This document shows positions 21,295 to 30,191 of a stretch of DNA of 38,000 bases, piece after piece. The position numbers and the translations under genes are program-made. Every line of letters begins with the position of its first letter. Position 1 is the first letter of the stretch. Under the pieces are notes generated by a model, which had not been told where the DNA came from, did not search any database, and saw only the letters and a program-made list of their open reading frames with translations. This DNA is from Pseudomonadota bacterium. Its GTDB lineage: Bacteria > Pseudomonadota > Gammaproteobacteria > Burkholderiales > Burkholderiaceae_C. The stretch is taken from positions 1 to 38,000 of the forward strand of contig JAFECU010000285.1 of assembly GCA_018242005.1 (NCBI GenBank), given 5' to 3'.

Positions 21295-23013
21295 TCACTG
21301 CATGACCTTGAAGGTCCAGACGCTGCCGCCCTGCTCCAGGAAGTTGACCTTCTTGGCCACCTCGCCGCCCCACAGAGGCACGGCGCCGCCCCAGCCGGAG
21401 ACCACGCTCAGGTACTGCTCGCCATCCTGCGTCCAGGTGATGGGCGGGGCCACGACGCCCGAGCCGGTCTGGAACTCCCACACCACCTTGCCGCTCTTGG
21501 CGTCGGCGGCCTTGAGGTAGCCCTCGGGTGTACCCCAGAACACCAGGTCGCCTGCCACCAGCACGCCGCCCCACAGCGGCGCCTCGTTCTTCACCTCCCA
21601 GGCCACCTTGCCGGTCTTGGGGTCGATGGCGCGCAGCGAGCCGATGTGATCCTCGAACAACGGCTTGATCGTGAAGCCGGCGCCCAGGTAGGCCGCGCCC
21701 TTCTTGTAGGTAATGGGCTCGTTCCAGATCTCCATGCCCCATTCGTTGGTGGGCACGTAGAACAGACCGGTCTTGGGGCTGTAGGCCATGGGCATCTGGT
21801 TCTTGCCGCCCAGGAAGCCCGGCGCGGCAAACACCGACTTGCCCTTCTTGCCGTCGGCGTCGGCAGCCGTGGGGTCGCCGGGACGGTTCTCGGGCACGAA
21901 GTTCGGGCGGCCCGTCTTCAGGTCGATGCCCGTGGCCCAGGTGATCTTCTGCACGAAGGGAAAGGCGTTGAGCAGCTTGCCATCGGCCGCGTCCATCACG
22001 TAGAAGAAGCCATTGCGGTCGGCCTTGGCGCCCACGCGCTTGCCGTCCATGTCGAAGGTGATGAATTCGTTCACCCCGTCAAAGTCCCAGCCGTCATTGG
22101 GTGTGGTCTGGTAATGCCAGACGATCTTGCCGGTCTTCACGTCCAGCGCCAGGGTCGAGGCTGAGTACAGGTTGTCGCCCTTGCGCACATGGCTGTTCCA
22201 GGGGCCGGGGTTGCTGGTGCCGATATAGGCCAGGCCGGTCTTGGGGTCGTAGCTGCCGCCCAGCCAGGTGGAGGCGCCGCCGGTCTTCCAGGTCTCGCCC
22301 GGCCAGGTGGCGCCCGGCGTGCCGGTGATGCCGTTTTCCTTGCCGTCCTTGTAGCCCATGTGGCCCTCGACGGTGGGACGCGTCCACAGCAGCTTGCCGG
22401 TCTTGGCGTCGCGCGCATCGACGCGGCCGACCACGCCGAACTCGCCGCCGGAGTTGCCGGTGATGACCATGCCGTCGACCACCAGCGGGGCTGCGGTGTA
22501 GCTGTAGCCCGCCTGGTAGTCGTCGATCTTCTCGCGCCACACGACCTTGCCCGTGTCCTGGTTCAGCGCCACCAGCTGCGCATCAAGCGTGCCGAAGATC
22601 ACCAGGTTGTCGTACAGCGCGGCGCCGCGGTTGACCACGTCGCAGCAGGGCATGATGCCCTCGGGCAGGCGGTGCTCGTATTTCCAGAGCTTCTTGCCGG
22701 TCTTGGAGTCGAGCGCAAAGATGCGCGAGTACGAGGCTGTGACGAACATCTTGCCGTTGTGCACCAGCGGCTGGCTTTCCTGGCCGCGCTGCTTTTCGCC
22801 GCCGAATGACATGGCCCAGACCGGGGTCAGGCGTTTGATGTTGCCTTCGTTGATGCCGGTCAGCGATGAAAAACGCTGGCCCTGCGTGCCAATACCCCAG
22901 GTCAGCACGTCATCGGGCGTGTTCGCGTCGTCTTGGATCATTTTGTCGGTCACTACCGCGCCGGCCTGGCTGGCGGCAAGTGTCACCAACAAACTCATTA
23001 GCGTGCGTTTCAT
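21295..23013 (-). CDS. PQQ-dependent alcohol dehydrogenase with lanthanide signature (PedH/ExaF-like)
   Basis: A 572-residue periplasmic quinoprotein of the methanol/ethanol family (eight-bladed propeller with repeated 'D.KTGK..W' W-motifs). The signal peptide is residues 1-19. The vicinal disulfide is Cys123-Cys124 ('MPCCDVV'). Predicted metal ligands are Glu191 ('GGEFG'), Asn268 ('TSNPGPW') and catalytic Asp310 in '[11 protein letters not shown]'. Asp312, two residues further on, is the extra acidic residue found in XoxF, ExaF and PedH enzymes that use lanthanides, where calcium enzymes have Ser, Thr or Ala. It oxidises primary alcohols to aldehydes; an ethanol/2-phenylethanol-type range is inferred from PedF. 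A sigma-54 promoter lies about 100 bases upstream, and the TonB receptor is downstream. Confidence 0.93.
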   Translation of the reverse strand: MKRTLMSLLVTLAASQAGAVVTDKMIQDDANTPDDVLTWGIGTQGQRFSSLTGINEGNIKRLTPVWAMSFGGEKQRGQESQPLVHNGKMFVTASYSRIFALDSKTGKKLWKYEHRLPEGIMPCCDVVNRGAALYDNLVIFGTLDAQLVALNQDTGKVVWREKIDDYQAGYSYTAAPLVVDGMVITGNSGGEFGVVGRVDARDAKTGKLLWTRPTVEGHMGYKDGKENGITGTPGATWPGETWKTGGASTWLGGSYDPKTGLAYIGTSNPGPWNSHVRKGDNLYSASTLALDVKTGKIVWHYQTTPNDGWDFDGVNEFITFDMDGKRVGAKADRNGFFYVMDAADGKLLNAFPFVQKITWATGIDLKTGRPNFVPENRPGDPTAADADGKKGKSVFAAPGFLGGKNQMPMAYSPKTGLFYVPTNEWGMEIWNEPITYKKGAAYLGAGFTIKPLFEDHIGSLRAIDPKTGKVAWEVKNEAPLWGGVLVAGDLVFWGTPEGYLKAADAKSGKVVWEFQTGSGVVAPPITWTQDGEQYLSVVSGWGGAVPLWGGEVAKKVNFLEQGGSVWTFKVMQ

Positions 23014-23114
23014 CGTCGGTCTCCTTCGTTGTGAGAAAAGCCATGTCCGTGCACCATGCCCAGACTCTGCGCAACCGCCCCGCTAGGCGCGAAACTCTTG
23101 GCAGCCCATCACCA

Positions 23115-23130
23115 CGCAAAACCCATGCCA
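23115..23130 (-). promoter_or_regulatory. Sigma-54 promoter of the PQQ alcohol dehydrogenase
   Basis: On the minus strand this reads TGGCATGGGTTTTGCG, matching TGGCAYG-N4-TTGCW except at the last base, with GG-N10-GC spacing. The predicted start is near 23104, giving a leader of about 90 bases before ATG 23013. Confidence 0.82.
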
Positions 23131-23157
23131 TGAACGCAAGGCGATTTGCAGGGGTGC

Positions 23158-23191
23158 TTGTGTCCCGCCGGCAAGGGCTTGGCGGGCACAA
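23158..23191 (-). other. Imperfect hairpin between relay operon and dehydrogenase promoter
   Basis: CTTGTGTCCCGCC and GGCGGGCACAA form a long arm pair with one unpaired base, just after the metallohydrolase stop and just upstream of the -24/-12 site. It could end the upstream operon or be part of an activator site; no T run follows. Confidence 0.4.
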
Positions 23192-23242
23192 TGCTCCAAA
23201 AGGCAACACATCCTTCCCGGTCCGATGTGCCGCCATTGATCT

Positions 23243-24226
23243 TCACTGCGCGGGCCGCATCAGTGCCCGCCGCTCATAGGCGGGATACCACTGCACCAGG
23301 CTGCGATGCAGCTCTGCGGGCTGCGCCGCCCAGCCGGCGAACCGGTCGGGCACGGGGGTGCGCAACAACTCGCTCAAATCCACGCCCCGATCGGCGCTGT
23401 TCTGCAGCAAACCGGTCAACCACTGAAGCCAGTCGCGTGTCTGTGCGATGCCTTGCAGGCCCTTGTCCACGGGGCCGTGGCTGGGCACCAGCAGCTTGAA
23501 CTGGCCCTGTCGGTGCCATTGCTCCAGCGTGGCCAGGCTCTGCAGCCATCGTTCGGGCTGGGCGTGGGGGGTGGTGGGGACACGTTCGGCAAACACCAGG
23601 CCGCCAGCAAACAGCACGCCGGTCGTGGTGTCGAGCAGCACCAAGTCGTCCCGCGTGTGGCCCTGCAGGCGGCGCAGCTCCAGTCGGTGCGAACCCAGGG
23701 TGAAAGTCTTGGGCTCCAGTGCCTCGCGCGCAGGCGTGGGCTCGGTGCCCTTCATCCAGTCGCCGCACAGGCGATACAGGTTGTCGGCGTAGCCCGTGCC
23801 CTCGGCGCGCATGCCGGCGATGCTGCCTGCGAGCGCCTGGGTTGGCACATCGCCCCAGGCCTGGTTGCCAAAGAAGTAGTCGGGGTGCAGGTTGAGGTTG
23901 AGAACGGCGCGCACGGGCTGCGATGTCGCGGCGGCAATGGCTCGGCGCTGCTGCTCGCCATACAGGCGAGATGGCCCGGTGTTGATGACGATGACCCCGT
24001 CGCCCGTGGCGATGAATGCGGTGTTGATGATGTTGCAACCGTTGGCGGGCAGGAAGTCGGCCACGGCACCTTCGATGACCCAGGTGCCCGCGGCGATCTG
24101 GCGCGGCTGCAGGCGGTAGTCGAGCGTGGCGGCATCGGGCCGCGGCCCCGGGTTGGGGGGCGTTGCCTGGGCCAGGGCGGCGCAGGTGCAGGCCCATGCC
24201 AGCAGGAAGGTCCTCAGGGTTTTCAT
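23243..24226 (-). CDS. Quinoprotein relay system zinc metallohydrolase 1 (SoxH-like)
   Basis: A 327-residue exported metallo-beta-lactamase-fold protein of the kind found with PQQ dehydrogenases and SoxYZ-like carriers. Signal peptide 1-19. Recognisable blocks: 'GTWVIEGAVADF', 'NGCNIINTAFIATGDGVIVINTGPS', 'GHTRDDLVLLD', 'FAGGLVF' and 'LVPSHGP'. The first metal motif, normally HxHxDH, reads 'NLHPDY', so two usual ligands appear changed to Asn and Tyr while later His residues remain. Its start overlaps the SoxYZ gene stop (ATGA, 24223-24226). A longer in-frame extension upstream overlaps SoxYZ and is not used. Substrate unknown; removal of a thio-linked group from the carrier is a guess from Sox chemistry. 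Confidence 0.88.
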   Translation of the reverse strand: MKTLRTFLLAWACTCAALAQATPPNPGPRPDAATLDYRLQPRQIAAGTWVIEGAVADFLPANGCNIINTAFIATGDGVIVINTGPSRLYGEQQRRAIAAATSQPVRAVLNLNLHPDYFFGNQAWGDVPTQALAGSIAGMRAEGTGYADNLYRLCGDWMKGTEPTPAREALEPKTFTLGSHRLELRRLQGHTRDDLVLLDTTTGVLFAGGLVFAERVPTTPHAQPERWLQSLATLEQWHRQGQFKLLVPSHGPVDKGLQGIAQTRDWLQWLTGLLQNSADRGVDLSELLRTPVPDRFAGWAAQPAELHRSLVQWYPAYERRALMRPAQ

Positions 24227-25014
24227 GCGCGCACCCCGGCGTCGATACGGTTGCCGTTGTTGTCCTGGCCCACCAGACGAAACTCCCGCGGGCCCTGTGC
24301 CGGCATCTCCAGGGTGATGAGCGGGTTCTCCGATACCGGCTCGTGCAGCGCGAGTCGCCACCAGGGCTGGCCGCTGGCGTCGCGCAGCTCCAGCTCCTCG
24401 ATGTAGAAGGCGGGGATGCCGGCGACGAGTCCGGTGTCCATGGGGTGCATGACCTGCAGACGCAGGCGGCGGCTGGCGTCGGCGAGGTTGGTGAAAAAGC
24501 GCGCCTGCACCTGGTTGAGCGTCTGACTCCAGGAGCCGTCGGCGCGCGTCACGCCGGGCACCGTGCATCCGCCGCCCGCGGCCTGCACCATGACCCCGCC
24601 CACCTGCCATTGCCCGTCCTGCATCTGCACCAGGCAGCGGATCGGCGAGGCCTGCTCCAGCCGGATGCGAAATGCCAGCAGCGGCAGCGCGCGCAGCGGC
24701 TCGAAGCTCAGCACCTCGCGGATGGGGTTGCGATCGGCAATGACGATCATCCTGGCGATGCCGCCACCCTGGGCCTGTAGCGCGCGCGCGTCGATCTGCA
24801 GCGGGACGTTGAGCGCATCGTCGGCAAAGGCGGGCGCGCGCACGAGCACCCGGTCGCTGAACTGCAGTGGGGCATTGCCCGCATATTTCTTGCGCAGATC
24901 GGGCCATTGCATGGAGCCCAGGGGGTCGCCTCCGGTGGGGTCTTCGGTGGCCCACAAAGGTCTGGCCGCCATGGCACACAAGCCTGTCAGCAGCAGGTCA
25001 CGACGTCTTGCCAT
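24223..25014 (-). CDS. Quinoprotein dehydrogenase-associated SoxYZ-like carrier protein
   Basis: A 263-residue fusion of SoxY-like and SoxZ-like halves. In sulfur oxidation SoxYZ carries substrates on a Cys of SoxY; here the likely equivalent is the Cys in 'AAGGGCTVPG' near the domain junction. The N-terminus 'MARRRDLLLTGLCAMAARPLWA' is a Tat-type signal. The SoxZ-like part has 'VMHPMDTGLV', 'AFYIEELELRD' and 'VSENPLITLEMP'. ATG 25014 is supported by AAAGGAG 11 bases upstream. It is coupled to the metallohydrolase gene, which points to the two acting on the same bound species. The cargo in alcohol metabolism is unknown. Confidence 0.9.
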   Translation of the reverse strand: MARRRDLLLTGLCAMAARPLWATEDPTGGDPLGSMQWPDLRKKYAGNAPLQFSDRVLVRAPAFADDALNVPLQIDARALQAQGGGIARMIVIADRNPIREVLSFEPLRALPLLAFRIRLEQASPIRCLVQMQDGQWQVGGVMVQAAGGGCTVPGVTRADGSWSQTLNQVQARFFTNLADASRRLRLQVMHPMDTGLVAGIPAFYIEELELRDASGQPWWRLALHEPVSENPLITLEMPAQGPREFRLVGQDNNGNRIDAGVRA

Positions 25015-25064
25015 GCTTCATGCACTCCTTTGTTCATAGCGGCCAACGCTTTCTGCATCAGCCT

Positions 25065-26261
25065 TCAGTCGCTTAAAGGCCTGCAGGCGCTGTGAGACGC
25101 GTCCATGCCCAGGGTGTCCAGCGCCTCGCCCGCACGCAGCCATTCGCCCAGCGGGGCCATGGCCGCCACGGCGTCGCCGTGGGACAGCAGCACGGGTTGG
25201 CGCAGCTGCCCATCCCAGGGGCGGAACGTCAGGCGCTGGCCCTTGAAACCATCGAGAGCCACCGCGCCGCTGCGCAGCTGCTTTAGCTGCTGGGCCACGC
25301 TGGACCGGGGCGCATCCACCAGCACGGCGGCCACGGTCTTGCCCGCCATCCAGGCGGCCCAGTCCTGGCCCTGCATGGGACGCTGTGCGAGCTTGCGAAA
25401 GCGCCGGTTGAGTTGCATGCCGCCATAGCGCTGCCACTGCGGGTGCCAGGCCTGCGCCACCAGGCCGGCAGCGCCGACCACCGGGCGCGGCCATTGCGTC
25501 GCATAGGGAACGCCGCGTGCAAATTCACCGTCGCTGTCGAGCACGGCGACCACGTCGTAACCGGGTTCGCTCGTGAGCTTGCGCACATTGGCCAGGTCGC
25601 GTTCATTCGCCTCGCCACTGAGCTTGAAGTCCCTGGTCTGCACGGCCTCCAGTCCATGGCGCGCCAGCGCCCGTGTCCAGGCCGCTGCCAGCGGTGCATC
25701 CGCAGGCTGCGTGCCCTGCAGCAGCAGCAGCTTGCGCCACTGGCGCGAGGCAAGGAACTGGGCCAGGGCGTCGGCCTCCATCTGCTGGCTCGGGAATGTG
25801 TGCAGCAGTTGGGGGGCGCAGCCTTCGGCGCGCAGGCTGTCCTCGGGCAGGCCAGTGTTGAAGATCATGGCGTCTCCCAGCACGGCGGGGGCGCTGCGCA
25901 CCAGATCGCGCAGCGGTGCTTCGGGCAGGTCGGCCACGATATGCCCGACCTGTGCCGCCTTGAGCTCCTGCAGCGCCTGCGGCAGGTCCGCGGCGTTCGC
26001 CAGCACGAGATCGCGCACGCTCAGCTCCACGCCAGCGTCCTGAAGCTCCAGCGCCGTATCCTGCACCGCCAGCTCCACGCCCTGCAGGGCGCGGCCCTGG
26101 GGCTGGTTGGGGTAGGCGAGCTCCAGTCGCCGCTTGGCATAGCGCGCGTCGTCGGCCAGGGAGATCACGGCCAGCGTCACCTTGCGCGCGGCGGCCGCCT
26201 GCAGCGGCAGGCAGCAGGCAAGAAGGGCGCAGGTGGCAACAAGGTTCAGCGTCTTCTTCAT
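25065..26261 (-). CDS. PQQ-associated ABC transporter substrate-binding protein (TIGR03863 type)
   Basis: A 398-residue periplasmic binding protein of the branched-chain amino-acid type fold (two Rossmann-like lobes), with signal peptide 'MKKTLNLVATCALLACCLPLQAAA'. Family-like segments are 'TLAVISLADDARYAKRRLELAYPNQPQG', quoted here only in part as landmarks, then 'VLGDAMIFNTGLPEDSLR' and 'VVAVLDSDGEFARGVPYATQ'. In related gene sets (ped-type loci) an ATPase and permease follow; neither is here, where SoxYZ comes 50 bases downstream instead. It may act as a periplasmic ligand carrier or work with transporter genes elsewhere. Confidence 0.86.
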   Translation of the reverse strand: MKKTLNLVATCALLACCLPLQAAAARKVTLAVISLADDARYAKRRLELAYPNQPQGRALQGVELAVQDTALELQDAGVELSVRDLVLANAADLPQALQELKAAQVGHIVADLPEAPLRDLVRSAPAVLGDAMIFNTGLPEDSLRAEGCAPQLLHTFPSQQMEADALAQFLASRQWRKLLLLQGTQPADAPLAAAWTRALARHGLEAVQTRDFKLSGEANERDLANVRKLTSEPGYDVVAVLDSDGEFARGVPYATQWPRPVVGAAGLVAQAWHPQWQRYGGMQLNRRFRKLAQRPMQGQDWAAWMAGKTVAAVLVDAPRSSVAQQLKQLRSGAVALDGFKGQRLTFRPWDGQLRQPVLLSHGDAVAAMAPLGEWLRAGEALDTLGMDASHSACRPLSD

Positions 26262-26328
26262 CGCCGGGTCGCCCCAAGATGAAAGATGGCAGCGACCCGC
26301 GTGGCGGTGGAGCGTGGGGCGGTAGTCC

Positions 26329-27348
26329 TCATGGCTCGACCAGCACGCCCGACGGCGTGCGCCCGGTGGGCACGGTGCGCAGCGGTTTGGCGGTTGCGGT
26401 GTCGATCAGCGTCAGCTCGTCCGACAGGCCATTGGCGACATACAGCGTCTTGCCGTCGGGGTGCATGGCCAGGCCCCAGGCGCGCCTGCCCACGGGCACC
26501 TGGTGCGTGACGGTCTTGTCGGCCGCGTTCACGCGGGCCACGCGGTTGGCGCGGCCCAGGCCCACCCAGACGCTGGTGCCGTCGGGGCTGATGGCCATGC
26601 CCACGGGGGTGATGTCGGTCGCGGGCACGCCCGGCAGGTTGAAGGCGATCTTGTCTTTGATCTGCTGGGTGTTGGTGTCGATCACGGCGACCGAGGCCTC
26701 CAGCTCGTTGCTCACCCACAGCTCGTTGGCCGCGGCCAGCAGCACCAGCCGACGCGGGCGCTTGCCGGTCTTGATGGTCTTCACGACCTTGTGCTGCGCC
26801 AGGTCGATGAGGTACACCGCGTCTGCCGCCTCGGAGGTGACATAGGCGAACCGGCCATCGGCCGTGACCAGTACGCCCTCGGGCTCCTTGCCCGTTGGCA
26901 CCTGGAACAGCGGTTTCTTGCCGGCGATGTCGTAGGCGGCAAGCACGTTGTCGTCCTCGATCGAGACGTAGGCGGTCTTGCCGTCGGGGCTGAGGTCGAA
27001 GATTTCCGGGCTCTCGCCCACGGGAACCGTGTCTACGAGCTTGCCTGCTGCCACATCCACGATGCCCAGCTGGTCGCTGTCGCCGCAGCTGACGACGATC
27101 TGCGCATGCCCGGGCAGGAACATCATGTGGCGCGGCCGCTGGCAGACCGCTATCTCGCCCAGGCGGTCGCCCCGGGTGTTGAACACCTGCAACCGGTGGT
27201 CTTTTTCGTTGGAGACGTAGACCCGGTCGGCCACACCCGCGGCGTGCACGGCCGTGGCCGACGCCAGGCCGACGAGTGCGGTCAAGACCCAGTCCAGGGG
27301 GCGCCGACCGCGCGGGGGGGACTGTGGCCTTGGGGCTGTGTCTGCCAT
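26329..27348 (-). CDS. PQQ-dependent catabolism-associated beta-propeller protein
   Basis: A 339-residue exported seven-bladed YVTN-type propeller. Signal region 1-37 ('VLTALVGLASATAVHAAG'), then repeated blades such as 'RVYVSNEKDHRLQVFNTRGD', 'ELWVSNELEASVAVID' and 'TLYVANGLSDELTLIDTAT'. Length and blade sequence match the family found beside PQQ dehydrogenases; its biochemical role is unknown. GGAG lies 9 bases before ATG 27348. It is part of the unit running from the sigma-54 regulator to the metallohydrolase, with gaps of about 65 bases to each neighbour. Confidence 0.92.
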   Translation of the reverse strand: MADTAPRPQSPPRGRRPLDWVLTALVGLASATAVHAAGVADRVYVSNEKDHRLQVFNTRGDRLGEIAVCQRPRHMMFLPGHAQIVVSCGDSDQLGIVDVAAGKLVDTVPVGESPEIFDLSPDGKTAYVSIEDDNVLAAYDIAGKKPLFQVPTGKEPEGVLVTADGRFAYVTSEAADAVYLIDLAQHKVVKTIKTGKRPRRLVLLAAANELWVSNELEASVAVIDTNTQQIKDKIAFNLPGVPATDITPVGMAISPDGTSVWVGLGRANRVARVNAADKTVTHQVPVGRRAWGLAMHPDGKTLYVANGLSDELTLIDTATAKPLRTVPTGRTPSGVLVEP

Positions 27349-27414
27349 GAGAGTGTCTCCGGTATTGTTGTCGGGTTTGCTACATGCACCGCTTGGGGTG
27401 TCACGGCCAGTGTG

Positions 27415-27987
27415 TCATTGTGGAGCAGCCGTTTGCTTGGCGCGGCGCCGCCCTGCGTCGCTCCAGCGCATGCGTTGCAGCAAGGCATCTTTCAAAACGA
27501 GCTGGTGGTACAGGAAGGCCAGCACATGCAGGACGATGAGCAAGATCAGGGCCAGTGCCGATATATGGTGCACGCCGCTGAGCAGATCCTTGGCGCCTTC
27601 CCAGCGCGCTGCGAGCTTGGGTAGCTGCATGCCGAAGAAACGTATGGGATAGCCCGAAAACACCGAGCTCAGAAAGCCCGACAGCGGCATCACCAACATC
27701 AGGGCATACAGCAGGCCATGGGCACCGCGGGCGGCCAGCTGCAGGCGGCGCGCCTGTGGCCACGCGGGCACGCGCGGGCGCAGAAGTGCCCAGGCCAGGC
27801 GCAGCACGATGAGCAGGCCCAGCACCATGCCCAATGACTTGTGCACGTTGAACCAGGAGGCGCGCAGGCCCGTGCTGTCCTTGGGCAGGCCAATCATCCA
27901 CAGGCCCAGGGCGATCTGCCCCAGGATCAGGGCCGCCATGAGCCAGTGCAGCGTGACGGAAAATCGGTCGTATCGGGCCGGTTGCAC
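27415..27987 (-). CDS. Cytochrome b561
   Basis: A 190-residue four-helix membrane protein of the prokaryotic b561 family, which passes electrons between quinone and periplasmic carriers. Haem-ligand histidines are in 'SVTLHWLMAALILGQ', 'NVHKSLGMVLGLL', 'RGAHGLLYALMLVMPLSG' and 'SGVHHISALALILLIVLHV'. GTG 27987 is chosen because AGGAGG lies 6 bases before it; a GTG at 28005 places that ribosome site inside the gene. It begins 21 bases after the regulator stop, so it is in the same unit. It may return electrons from the quinoprotein chain to the membrane. Confidence 0.93.
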   Translation of the reverse strand: MQPARYDRFSVTLHWLMAALILGQIALGLWMIGLPKDSTGLRASWFNVHKSLGMVLGLLIVLRLAWALLRPRVPAWPQARRLQLAARGAHGLLYALMLVMPLSGFLSSVFSGYPIRFFGMQLPKLAARWEGAKDLLSGVHHISALALILLIVLHVLAFLYHQLVLKDALLQRMRWSDAGRRRAKQTAAPQ

Positions 27988-28007
27988 GGAAAACCTCCTG
28001 TCCACTA

Positions 28008-30032
28008 TCAGTCGAGCAGATCGGGCGGCAGCAGGTTCTTCTTGCGGTAGATGGTGTTGCGGGAGACGCCGAGCGCCTTGGCCGCTGCCGACACATTGCC
28101 CTTGTGCAGACGCAACATCTGTGCCATGGCATTGATGGTGACGTCCTGCAGGCTTTGGCTGTCCTCGCCCTCATCGGCGGTGGGCGGCGGTGGCGCGCCG
28201 ACGCTGGGCATGAGCGGTGCTTCTGCCGCAGGCAGGGGTATGGCCACCGGGCGCATGGGAGCGCGCAGTTCGTCGAGGAAGTCGTCGGGCAGATGCTCCA
28301 GGCGGATGGTGCAGTCGTCGTCCACCATGACGGACGCCGTGCGCAGCAGGTTGTGCAGCTGGCGCACATTGCCGGGCCAGTGGTAGGCGCGCAGCAATTC
28401 GAGCACCTGCGGCGCCAGTGTGATGCGGGTGCAGCTCTCGCAAAGCGAATGCAGCACCTTTTGCACCACGGCATCAAAGTCGCTCCTCTCGCGCAGCGCG
28501 GGCAGGCGCACGACCAGGCCGTTCAGGCGGTAGTACAGGTCTTCGCGGAAATCACCGCGCGCGATCAGTTCCTTGAGGTTCTTGTGCGTGGCGCTGATGA
28601 GGGTGACATCGACCTCCACTTCCTTTCCGGCCCCCAGGGGGCTGACCTTGCGCTCCTGCAGCACGCGCAGCAATCGCGCCTGCAGGTGCTTGGGCATGTC
28701 GCCGATTTCGTCAAGGAACAGCGTGCCGCCGTGCGCCTGCTGGATCTTGCCCGGCGCGCCTTTCTTGCGCGCGCCGGTGAAGGCCCCTTCCTCGTAGCCG
28801 AAGAGCTCGGCCTCGATCAGCGTGTCGGGGATGGAGGCGCAGTTGACGGCCACGAAGGGCTGGCGTGCGCGCGCCGAATCGTGGTGTATGGCCTGGGCCA
28901 GCAGATCCTTGCCGGTGCCGGTCTCGCCCAGGATCATGACGGGAATGTCGCGATCGACCACCTTGCGCAACTTGGTGATGACGCCCGACAGCTGGGCATC
29001 GCCCGTGTCCAGGTATTCCAGGGACGACAGCTGCTGCGGTTTGCGCGGCGCATTGCCGCTGTTGCTGCTGCTGCGCGGGGGCGGCGCGCCGCCTTCGGCC
29101 AGTGGCGAGACGATGGGCGCGGCCCAGGGGCCTGCGGGCTTGATCTCGGTGCGGCACCAAACCGTGACCCCGTTGTGCAGGCACAGCTGGCGCGGCGTCG
29201 CGTTGGGGCTGGCGAACAGCTCGAACAAGGCCGAGATCGGCAGGTTGAACAGCGAGGGGAAGGTGTGCGCCTGCAGCGCGCCGAACGACATGCCGAGCTG
29301 AAACTGCGCGCTGCGGTTGGCCGAGACGAACCGCCCCTCGGCGGTGAAGGCCGCAATGCCCTCGACCAGCGTGCCCAGGAACTCGGGGCGTGAGTGGAAA
29401 TGCACGCGCACGGCCTTGGGAAAGCTGCCCGCGAACATATGGTTCTCGATCATCTGAGCCGACATGCGCACCAGCGCCAGCGTGTGCTGGTGGTAGCTGC
29501 GGTGGTCGCCCGAGACGTCCAGTGCGCCCACGATCTGCCCGTAGGGGTCGAGAATGGGCGCGCATGAACAGGTCAGCGCGTGGTTGACGTTCATGTAGTG
29601 CTGGTTGCCGTGCACGGTGACGGGCTGCTGCGTCGTGAGGGCCGTGCCCACGGCGTTCGTGCCCTTGGCCTGTTCGCTCCAGTCCATGCCGGGCACCAGG
29701 GCCACGCGGTCGGCCTTCTCCAGGAAGTCGTTGTCGCCCATGGAATGCAGCACCGTGCCCTGGGCCGATGTCAGCAGCACCATGCTATGGGTGTTGGCAA
29801 TCTGGCCGTAAAGGGTCTCCATGACCGGCACGGCGTGCTGGAACAGGAAGCGGTTTTCTTCCAGGGCGTCCTTCAACTGCCCGATCGCCAGGCTGGAGTG
29901 ATCGGGCTGGTCGTCCGTTGATATGCCAAAGGACTTGGAGCGCTGGTGTGCCTGGTCTATCAGCGCGGCCGCATCGTGCTCCGGTGATATGTGCACGGCC
30001 ATGTTGGTTTGCCTGACCAGCGTGGTGTCCAT
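28008..30032 (-). CDS. Sigma-54-dependent transcriptional activator, AcoR family
   Basis: A 674-residue enhancer-binding protein. The N-terminal GAF-type sensor (about 60-205; 'SEQAKGTNAVGTAL' is an AcoR-family hallmark) is followed by a PAS-like segment (215-290), an AAA+ domain with Walker A 'GETGTGKD' (369-376), the sigma-54 contact loop GAFTGA (416-421) and Walker B 'LFLDEIGD', and a Fis-type helix-turn-helix at the end ('GNVSAAAKALGVSRNTIYRKK'). AcoR-type proteins respond to small metabolites such as alcohols, aldehydes or acetoin. Sigma-54 sites in front of five units here, including its own, make it the likely regulon controller. Confidence 0.94.
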   Translation of the reverse strand: MDTTLVRQTNMAVHISPEHDAAALIDQAHQRSKSFGISTDDQPDHSSLAIGQLKDALEENRFLFQHAVPVMETLYGQIANTHSMVLLTSAQGTVLHSMGDNDFLEKADRVALVPGMDWSEQAKGTNAVGTALTTQQPVTVHGNQHYMNVNHALTCSCAPILDPYGQIVGALDVSGDHRSYHQHTLALVRMSAQMIENHMFAGSFPKAVRVHFHSRPEFLGTLVEGIAAFTAEGRFVSANRSAQFQLGMSFGALQAHTFPSLFNLPISALFELFASPNATPRQLCLHNGVTVWCRTEIKPAGPWAAPIVSPLAEGGAPPPRSSSNSGNAPRKPQQLSSLEYLDTGDAQLSGVITKLRKVVDRDIPVMILGETGTGKDLLAQAIHHDSARARQPFVAVNCASIPDTLIEAELFGYEEGAFTGARKKGAPGKIQQAHGGTLFLDEIGDMPKHLQARLLRVLQERKVSPLGAGKEVEVDVTLISATHKNLKELIARGDFREDLYYRLNGLVVRLPALRERSDFDAVVQKVLHSLCESCTRITLAPQVLELLRAYHWPGNVRQLHNLLRTASVMVDDDCTIRLEHLPDDFLDELRAPMRPVAIPLPAAEAPLMPSVGAPPPPTADEGEDSQSLQDVTINAMAQMLRLHKGNVSAAAKALGVSRNTIYRKKNLLPPDLLD

Positions 30033-30191
30033 GTTGTCTCCTGAATCCGGGAACCATGAGTTCGCGGAGGCATTGTTTTATTCGCCATGCGCTCGGCGTG
30101 CGCACGGCGGTCAAAGATGTGTGCTTTGACAGGACTGTAAATTGTCCCGGGCATGTGAGTGCTTGGCAACCTGGTAACCCTCCAGGTTTGT

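Noticed and set aside
23243-24979. A 578-codon reading of the metallohydrolase gene with a long N-terminal extension
   Set aside because: The extension overlaps the SoxYZ-like gene in another frame and lacks any domain. ATG 24226 starts a normal signal peptide with an ATGA overlap.
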